Source: Zobellella endophytica
GTDB lineage: Bacteria; Pseudomonadota; Gammaproteobacteria; Enterobacterales; Aeromonadaceae
Direction: 5' to 3'
DNA length: 64,000 nt
Assembly: GCF_003012775.1 (NCBI RefSeq)
Contig: NZ_PXYG01000002.1
Location: 434,001 to 498,000, forward strand
Positions 58,093-64,000 of this stretch are shown in pieces. The position numbers and the translations under genes were made by a program. The notes under the pieces are model-generated. The model searched no databases. It saw nothing but the letters and a program-made list of their open reading frames with translations, and was not told the DNA's origin. How positions within the stretch are numbered: position 1 is the stretch's first letter; each line of letters begins with the position of its first letter.

Positions 58093-59769
58093 TCAAACGA
58101 AACCGGGCTCGGCCTTGTCATCGAAGGCGCCAGCCCTTCGCCCGGCCGGCGCCGGCATACCGGTGGTGGCGGCCAGGGTAAAGAAGCCCATCGCCTGCTG
58201 CAGCTGCTCCGCCTGGCTGCTCATCTCCTCGGCGGTGGCCGCCAGCTCCTCGCTGCTGGCCGCATTCTGCTGGGTCACCTGGCTCAGTTGGCCCATGGCA
58301 GAGTTGATCTGCGTCGCTCCCGTGGCCTGCTCGCTCGAGGCCGCGCTGATCTCCTGCACCAGATCCGAGGTCTTGCCGATGGCCGGCACCATTTCCTCCA
58401 GCAGCCGCCCCGCCTTTTCCGCCAGGGCCACGCTGCCGTCGGACAGCTCTCCTATCTCCCGGGCCGCCACCTGGCTGCGTTCCGCCAGCTTGCGCACCTC
58501 GCTCGCCACCACCGCGAAGCCCTTGCCGTGCTCCCCGGCCCGCGCCGCTTCGATCGCCGCGTTCAGCGCCAGCAGGTTGGTCTGGTAGGCGATGTCGTCG
58601 ATGATGCCGATGCGCTGGGCGATCTGCTGCATCGCCGCCACCGTCTGTTGCACCGCCTCGCCGCCCTCGGCCGCCTCCCGCGCCGCCTTGCTGGCCATGC
58701 CGTCGGTGACCCGGGCGTTGTCGGTGTTCTGGTTGATGCTGGCGCTCATCTGTTCAATCGAGGCGCCGGTCTCTTCCACCCCCGCCGCCTGCTCGCTGGC
58801 CGCCTGGCTCATCGACTGGGCGGTGGCGCTCACCTCCTCGGCGGCGCTGGCCAGGTTGTCGGCGGCGCCGCGCACCTCGCCGATGATCCGGGTCAGCCGG
58901 TCCTGCATCTGGCCCATGGCCGCCAGCAGCAGGCCCACCTCGTCCCGGGAGCGGACCTGGATGCGATGGCTCAAATCTCCCTCCGCCAGCCGCTCGGCCG
59001 CCTGCACCGCCACCGCCAGGGAGCCGGCCAGGCGGCGGTACACGAACCACAGCACCAGTCCCAGTACCAGCAGGGTGCCGGCCATGCTGATCAGCACCCA
59101 GGAAAAGGCCCTGTCCTTGTCGGCCAGGGCCGCCGTCACCACGGCGTCGGTTCGGTTTTCCATCAGCACGAAGAAGTCGTCGATGGAACGCTGGATATTG
59201 GCCTTTTCCCGGTGGTAGGCCGCATCGTGCAACATTCGCCGGGCCTGCTCGGGGCTCACCGCCCCGAGGGCGCCGCTGGCATGATCCTTCACCGCCTGCA
59301 TGGCCACCGCCTCCGTCTCCACCAGGGCGGCGGACTTGGCGTTGGCGTCGGCCAGCAGGTCGAATTCCTGCTCGGTGAAGCCGGCCCGGCGCATCAGCTC
59401 GGCGAGCGGCACCGCCGGGGTGTCCGGCCGGGGCTTGTCGTCTCCCGCCGCCACAAAGTCCCAGTAGATCCGGTGGTAGGCCTCCGGCCTGGGTTGCTCG
59501 CCGTTGCGGATGGCCACCACCTGCCAGTACTGCTGTTCGAAGCGGCCGTCGCCGGTGACCGCATAGGTCCGGGCCAGGCGGGTCAGATCGTCCGAGCTTT
59601 GCCGCAGCTCATCGGCCAGCAGGTAGGACTGATATTGCCGATCCTTGGCCTCGGCCACCCGTTCCACCGCCGCCTGGTAGCGGCTGACCGCCGTCAGGGT
59701 GAGCAGCAGCATGCCGAGCGAGGCGAGGGTCAGGCCCATGAACAGGGTTTTTATCCGTAATTGAAACAT
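58093..59769 (-). CDS. methyl-accepting chemotaxis protein 1
   Basis: A 558-residue transmembrane chemoreceptor. TM1 is at about 8-28, a helical periplasmic domain at 29-228, TM2 at about 226-247, then HAMP and the long signalling coiled coil. The hairpin tip [42 protein letters not shown] carries the conserved MCP signature. The C terminus KAEPGFV is not the standard NWETF-type tether for CheR/CheB. Its signalling half is nearly identical to that of the second MCP in the cluster (60550-62172). The ligand is unknown. Confidence 0.95.
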   Translation of the reverse strand: MFQLRIKTLFMGLTLASLGMLLLTLTAVSRYQAAVERVAEAKDRQYQSYLLADELRQSSDDLTRLARTYAVTGDGRFEQQYWQVVAIRNGEQPRPEAYHRIYWDFVAAGDDKPRPDTPAVPLAELMRRAGFTEQEFDLLADANAKSAALVETEAVAMQAVKDHASGALGAVSPEQARRMLHDAAYHREKANIQRSIDDFFVLMENRTDAVVTAALADKDRAFSWVLISMAGTLLVLGLVLWFVYRRLAGSLAVAVQAAERLAEGDLSHRIQVRSRDEVGLLLAAMGQMQDRLTRIIGEVRGAADNLASAAEEVSATAQSMSQAASEQAAGVEETGASIEQMSASINQNTDNARVTDGMASKAAREAAEGGEAVQQTVAAMQQIAQRIGIIDDIAYQTNLLALNAAIEAARAGEHGKGFAVVASEVRKLAERSQVAAREIGELSDGSVALAEKAGRLLEEMVPAIGKTSDLVQEISAASSEQATGATQINSAMGQLSQVTQQNAASSEELAATAEEMSSQAEQLQQAMGFFTLAATTGMPAPAGRRAGAFDDKAEPGFV

Positions 59770-59928
59770 AGGGTTTCCTTGTGCCGCCGGGGCTCTCCGC
59801 CGGGACGACGGCGCAACTTCCCGGTCACGGCGTCGGGCCGTGCCGGGCGGCGCCCTCCGGGAGCTTTCCCGCCGTTATTGTTATTGGTTTGAGTGATGGC
59901 AGTGCCGAGCCATGTTGGGTGATGGGGA

Positions 59929-60465
59929 TTACTGGGCGAATTCTCCCTCCCTGGCCGGGGTCTTGCCGTCGCCGGCCTGGGACAACAATGCCATCTCCTC
60001 CACCGACAGCACCCGCTCGATGCTGAGCACTATCACGAAGCGGCCGTCCACCTTGGCCATGCCGCCGATAAAATCCGCCCGGATCCCGGCCCCGAAACTC
60101 GGGGCCGGCTCGATATCGGCCGCCGGTATGCTGAGCACCGCCGACACCGCGTCCACCAGCACGCCGATGTCCTGCACCCCCTCCTCGCCATGGACTTCGA
60201 GGATGACGATACAGCTGCGCTTGTTGACCGGAGTGGACGGCCGGCCGAAGCGCACCGCCAGATCCACCACCGGCACCACGGCCCCCCTCAGGTTGATGAC
60301 GCCGCGCACGAAGGCGGGCATCATCGGCACCGTGGTCAGGTTGCCATACTCGATGATCTCCTTGATGCCGAGGATGTCCATGGCGAACATCTCGCCTCCC
60401 AACACGAAGGTCAGGTACTGGGCCTCGCCGCCGACCTTCGGCTCTGTCGCCACTAATGCATTCAT
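59929..60465 (-). CDS. cheW: chemotaxis coupling protein CheW
   Basis: A 178-residue scaffold protein linking MCPs to CheA. It has QYLTFVLGGEMFAMDILGIKEIIEYGNLTTVPMMPAFVRGVINLRGAVVPVVDLAVRFG and VLVDAVSAVLSIPAADIEPAP, the two-SH3-like CheW fold with the NLRG loop that contacts CheA. It lies between the two MCP genes on the minus strand. Confidence 0.96.
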   Translation of the reverse strand: MNALVATEPKVGGEAQYLTFVLGGEMFAMDILGIKEIIEYGNLTTVPMMPAFVRGVINLRGAVVPVVDLAVRFGRPSTPVNKRSCIVILEVHGEEGVQDIGVLVDAVSAVLSIPAADIEPAPSFGAGIRADFIGGMAKVDGRFVIVLSIERVLSVEEMALLSQAGDGKTPAREGEFAQ

Positions 60466-60549
60466 TGGTTTTCCTCCTGCATCAGGGCCCGCCCCGGGGC
60501 CCTGCCACTGTATTCCCTGATGCCGGGCGCCGGGGCGCCCGGCCCGTGC

Positions 60550-62172
60550 CTAGAAGCGGGTGAAGCCGGGCTCCAGTTCGCCATCGCCCAACTCCGGATC
60601 CGGCTGCCTGGCCGCTTTCCCCTTGCCGGTGGCCGCCCGGCTCTCCCGTTTTACGGCTGCCCCGGCGACCAGGGTGAAGAAGCTCATCGCCTGCTGCAGC
60701 TGCTCCGCCTGGCTGCTCATCTCCTCCGCCGTCGCCGCCAGCTCCTCGCTGCTGGAGGCGCTCTGCTGGGTCACCTGGCTCAACTGGCTCATGGCGGAGT
60801 TGATCTGTGTCGCCCCCGTGGCCTGCTCGCTCGAGGCCGCGCTGATCTCCTGCACCAGATCCGAGGTTTTGCCGATGGCCGGCACCATCTCCTCCAGCAG
60901 CCGCCCCGCCTTTTCCGCCAGGGCCACGCTGCTGTCGGACAGCTCCCCGATCTCCTGGGCCGCCACCTGGCTGCGTTCCGCCAGCTTGCGCACCTCGGTC
61001 GCCACCACCGCGAAGCCCTTGCCGTGCTCCCCGGCCCGCGCCGCCTCGATGGCCGCGTTCAGCGCCAGCAGGTTGGTCTGGTAGGCGATGTCGTCGATGA
61101 TGCCGATGCGCTGGGCGATCTGCTTCATCGCCGCCACCGTCTGCTGTACCGACTCGCCGCCCTCGGCCGCCTCCCGCGCCGCCTTGCTGGCCATGCCGTC
61201 GGTGACCCGGGCGTTGTCGGTGTTCTGGTTGATGCTGGCGCTCATCTGCTCGATGGAGGCGCTGGTCTGCTCCACCCCCGCCGCCTGCTCGCTGGCCCCC
61301 TGGCTCATGGACTGGGCGGTGGCGCTCACCTCCTCGGAGGCGCTGGCCAGGTTGTCGGCGGCGGTGCGTACCTCGCCGATGATCTGGGACAGTTTATCCA
61401 CCATGTCCTTCATGGCGGCCAGCAGGCTGGTGCTGTCGCCCCGGCGCAGGGCGATGTCCACCGACAGATCCCCCTGGGCGATCCGGCCGGCGACGGAGGC
61501 GGCATAATCCGGTTCGCCGCCCAGCTGGCGCAGCAGGTTGCGGGTGATCAGCCAGCCGGCCAGCAGCGCGGCCAGCAGCGCGACGCCCGCGGACAGCAGC
61601 ATCAACAGCCGGGCCTGCTCGTAGGTCTGCCGGGCCTCGCGACCGGAGGCCTCGAGCAGCTCACCCTGGTACTCGATCAGGGCCACCACGCTGTCCTGGT
61701 AGCCGCGGAGCACCGGGCGCAGTTCGTTCTGCAAGTAGCGCTGGGCGGCGCCCGGGTTGTCCCCTTCGATCAGGTCAAGCAACCGATCCTGGCCGGCGAT
61801 ATAGCGCTGCCGCTGCTCGCCCAGCACCCGCAGCAGTTCGATGCCATGCTCGGAATGGATACTTTGCTGCAAGGTGTCGATATTGGCGGCGATCCGCCGG
61901 CGAAACTCCAGGATCTGTTCGTGCTGCTGCCGCCGTTCCCGCGGATCCTCGGTCAGCATCATGTTGCGCAGGGCGATGGCGATGGCGTTGGCATTGTCGA
62001 TCACATCATTGGCCCGCTTGGTCTTGGGCCAGAGATCCTCGACGATCAGTTGCTGGGCCTGGTTGAGCTGCTGCATCCGGCTGATACCGACCAGGGACAC
62101 CAGCAACAGCATGGCGATGACCAGGCCGAACCCCAGGGCCAGCTTGGTGGCGACTCTCATTCCTTTAAACAT
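60550..62172 (-). CDS. methyl-accepting chemotaxis protein 2
   Basis: A 540-residue chemoreceptor. TM1 (about 12-32, [20 protein letters not shown]) is followed by a four-helix periplasmic domain (about 33-187) resembling 4HB_MCP ligand domains, then TM2 (about 188-210), HAMP and the signalling domain. The tip is identical to MCP 1 ([42 protein letters not shown]). AAGGAG stands 7 nt upstream of the ATG at 62172; the longer frame start at 62214 is unsupported. It ends [11 protein letters not shown]. Confidence 0.95.
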   Translation of the reverse strand: MFKGMRVATKLALGFGLVIAMLLLVSLVGISRMQQLNQAQQLIVEDLWPKTKRANDVIDNANAIAIALRNMMLTEDPRERRQQHEQILEFRRRIAANIDTLQQSIHSEHGIELLRVLGEQRQRYIAGQDRLLDLIEGDNPGAAQRYLQNELRPVLRGYQDSVVALIEYQGELLEASGREARQTYEQARLLMLLSAGVALLAALLAGWLITRNLLRQLGGEPDYAASVAGRIAQGDLSVDIALRRGDSTSLLAAMKDMVDKLSQIIGEVRTAADNLASASEEVSATAQSMSQGASEQAAGVEQTSASIEQMSASINQNTDNARVTDGMASKAAREAAEGGESVQQTVAAMKQIAQRIGIIDDIAYQTNLLALNAAIEAARAGEHGKGFAVVATEVRKLAERSQVAAQEIGELSDSSVALAEKAGRLLEEMVPAIGKTSDLVQEISAASSEQATGATQINSAMSQLSQVTQQSASSSEELAATAEEMSSQAEQLQQAMSFFTLVAGAAVKRESRAATGKGKAARQPDPELGDGELEPGFTRF

Positions 62173-62220
62173 GGTGCACTCCTTAAGGTTGTTTCTGACA
62201 GCGTTATTCCACACCGGCGT

Positions 62221-64000
62221 TTAGGCGGACAGGGCCCGCCCCTCCCGGGAAATCATTGCTTGCACAAAGGTCGATACGTCGAGGATCAGGGCCACGGAAC
62301 CGTCGCCCAGTATGGTCGAGCCGCCGATGCCCCGCAGGGCGCCGAACAGCTTGCCCAGGGGCTTGATCACCGTCTGGTGCTCCCCCATCAGTTCGTCCAC
62401 CACCAGCCCCGCCTTCTGTCCGGCGCACTGCACCACCACCACGTTTTCGCGCCGGCTGCTCACCGCCGCCAGGCCGAAGTGATCCCCAAGCTTGATCAGC
62501 GGCAGCACCTCGCCACGCAGATTGAGGTAGCTGTGTTCCCGGGCCAGCCGGCGATCCGCCTCGTTCAGCTCGATGCACTCCTGCACCGTGTCCAGCGGCA
62601 CCACGTAGCGCTCGCCGCCCACGCCCACCAGGAAGCCGTCGATGATCGCCAGGGTCAGCGGCAGGCGGATGCTGACCCGGGTGCCCTGTCCCGGCCGACT
62701 GTCCAGATCGATGCGTCCCCGCAATGCCAGTATGTTGCGGCGGACCACGTCCATGCCCACGCCCCGTCCCGACAGGTTGGTCACCGTATCGGCGGTAGAA
62801 AAGCCGGGCTCGAAAATGAGCTGGTAGATGTCCTGCTCGCTCAGGCTGGCCCCGGGCGGAACCAGTTCCCGCTCCATGGCTTTCTGCAGGATGCGATCCC
62901 GGTCGAGACCGGCACCGTCGTCGGCGATCTCAATGACGATGCTGCCGGCGTCGTGGAAGGCGTTGAGCCGGAGCTGGCCGGAGGCCGGCTTGCCCGCCGC
63001 CAGCCGTGCCGCCGGCGTCTCTATGCCGTGGTCCATGGCGTTGCGCAGCAGGTGCATCAGGGGATCGCCTATCTTCTCGATCACCGTCTTGTCCAGCTCG
63101 GTGTCGGCGCCGCTGATGTGCAGGACGATGTCCTTGCCCAGCTCAAGGCTGACGTCGTGCACCACCCGCTGGAAACGGTTGAAGGTATCTCCAATCGGCA
63201 CCATGCGCAGACGCAGGGCACCGTCGCGGATCTCCTCCATCAGCTCGGACACCAGCGAGGCCGCCTCCTGCAGCGCGGTGTTCTGGGCACGCTGGGCCAG
63301 CAGCTTGACCCCGGCGCCGGCGATCACCAGCTCGCCCACCAGGTTGATCAGTTCGTCCAGCTTGTCGGCCTGGACCCGGATGTAGCGGCTTTCCTTTTTC
63401 TTCTGCTCCCGCCCCTGGCTCTGCTTCTCCAGGGCGGCCTGCACCAGCACCGGCGCCACCGCCTGCTGCCCCACCAGCACTTCCCCCAGCCGGGGGGCGG
63501 GCGCCGCCTCAATGGCGGCCTGCTCCGCCAGCCCCTGCTCCAGCTCCTGCCGGGTCAGGGCTCCGCTCGCCACCAGTATCTCCCCCAGCAGGGCATCGTC
63601 CTCCGGCAGCGACCGGATCAGCGCGATATATTCGGATACCTTGCCGTGGTGCGGCAGTATCTGCAGCTCGCAGTCGTCCCGGACGAAGTCGAACACCTCG
63701 GCGATGGCCGCCTTGTCCGCCTCCGACTGGAAGTCGAGCTCGAACCCCAGGTAGCAGGACTCGGGATCCATCTCCGCCGCCGCCGGCATGGCGTCGGTCA
63801 GGGTGGTCAGCGAGAGGATGCGCCCCAGGGTGCCCAGGTAACGCAGGAAAGACAGGGGATCCATGCCGTTGCGCAGCACCTCGGGACCGAAGCGCAGGGA
63901 CAGGTGCCAGAGGCTCGCCGCCGCCTCGCTCCCTTCCTCGCAAGGCTGGCGGGAAACCGGGCCGTCCACTGCCACCGGTGCCGGGACACCGCCGCGAAAA
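62221..64000 (-). CDS. cheA: chemotaxis histidine kinase CheA, C-terminal part (cut by window edge)
   Basis: About 593 codons are visible and the frame stays open to the window edge. The N-terminal Hpt (P1) domain with its phospho-His therefore lies outside. The GTG at 63975 is not a convincing start. In order: a conserved segment (FRNGMDP-like RNGMDPLSFLRYLGTL), a tandem LGEILV.../LGEVLV... region (codons about 129-185 from 63975), the dimerisation helix (DELINLVGELVIAGAGVKLL), and the ATPase domain (HLLRNAMDHGIE, DDGAGLD, GFSTADTVTNLSGRGVGMDVV). The CheW-like regulatory domain is at the C terminus. It phosphorylates CheY (not in window) and CheB. It is 48 nt upstream of the second MCP gene. 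Confidence 0.95.
   Translation of the reverse strand, partial: FRGGVPAPVAVDGPVSRQPCEEGSEAAASLWHLSLRFGPEVLRNGMDPLSFLRYLGTLGRILSLTTLTDAMPAAAEMDPESCYLGFELDFQSEADKAAIAEVFDFVRDDCELQILPHHGKVSEYIALIRSLPEDDALLGEILVASGALTRQELEQGLAEQAAIEAAPAPRLGEVLVGQQAVAPVLVQAALEKQSQGREQKKKESRYIRVQADKLDELINLVGELVIAGAGVKLLAQRAQNTALQEAASLVSELMEEIRDGALRLRMVPIGDTFNRFQRVVHDVSLELGKDIVLHISGADTELDKTVIEKIGDPLMHLLRNAMDHGIETPAARLAAGKPASGQLRLNAFHDAGSIVIEIADDGAGLDRDRILQKAMERELVPPGASLSEQDIYQLIFEPGFSTADTVTNLSGRGVGMDVVRRNILALRGRIDLDSRPGQGTRVSIRLPLTLAIIDGFLVGVGGERYVVPLDTVQECIELNEADRRLAREHSYLNLRGEVLPLIKLGDHFGLAAVSSRRENVVVVQCAGQKAGLVVDELMGEHQTVIKPLGKLFGALRGIGGSTILGDGSVALILDVSTFVQAMISREGRALSA

Overview
This 64-kb window looks like the chromosome of a GC-rich, metabolically versatile gammaproteobacterium. 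A marine or brackish member of the Aeromonadales, such as the Oceanimonas/Zobellella group, is my best guess. That guess rests on the zntR-purH-purD-hupA neighbourhood, an ast operon with a DUF1338 gene, the beta-ketoadipate (cat) genes and the intergenic repeats; it is inference, not a database result. I see no tRNA, rRNA, CRISPR array, prophage or intact insertion sequence. Only one short transposase remnant is visible.

Layout. (1) 1-3.6 kb: the 3' part of catB, then catC and catA (catechol to beta-ketoadipate enol-lactone), a CitE/HpcH-like lyase and a 46-residue entericidin-like lipoprotein. (2) 3.6-7.5 kb: a membrane GGDEF-EAL protein with a periplasmic c-type haem motif, divergent from a chrA chromate transporter, with an FNR-like site between them. 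(3) 7.7-28.4 kb: a large copper-resistance island. It holds copZ-cueR-copA (Cu+ ATPase) with two clear CueR-type operators, a cusCBAF efflux system, a CusS-like sensor kinase, a second Cu+ ATPase with a degenerate metal-binding domain, ICMT-like and DUF2933 membrane proteins, Met-rich and unknown secreted proteins, a CopI-like cupredoxin, copB, the multicopper oxidase copA, and a CopR/CusR-like regulator. The kinase and regulator genes sit about 8 kb apart at the two flanks of the copper genes. Cop-box-like palindromes lie in front of both.

(4) 28.5-36 kb: GABA catabolism (gabT, gabD), a divergent LysR regulator, a three-part TRAP transporter and a UspA protein. (5) 36-42.4 kb: zntR, purHD, a CbiX-like chelatase, an unknown gene, hupA and a beta-hydroxyacid dehydrogenase. 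(6) 42.5-48.3 kb: the arginine succinyltransferase operon (astC, astA, astD, DUF1338) and pabA. (7) 48.6-54.3 kb: a LacI regulator with a perfect 18-bp palindrome, a complete ABC importer and a translationally coupled metallophosphoesterase. (8) 54.3-64 kb: an IS5-family remnant, zapE, and a chemosensory cluster on the minus strand (cheA, MCP, cheW, MCP, cheR, cheD, cheB) resembling the Pseudomonas Che2/F7 arrangement. Its CheA carries a tandem motif resembling the c-di-GMP-binding MshEN domain.

The most unusual signals are the split copper two-component system with a block of poorly described secreted and membrane proteins inside it, a set of FNR-like boxes tying several unrelated units to redox state, the possible c-di-GMP-binding CheA, and several families of structured intergenic repeats.
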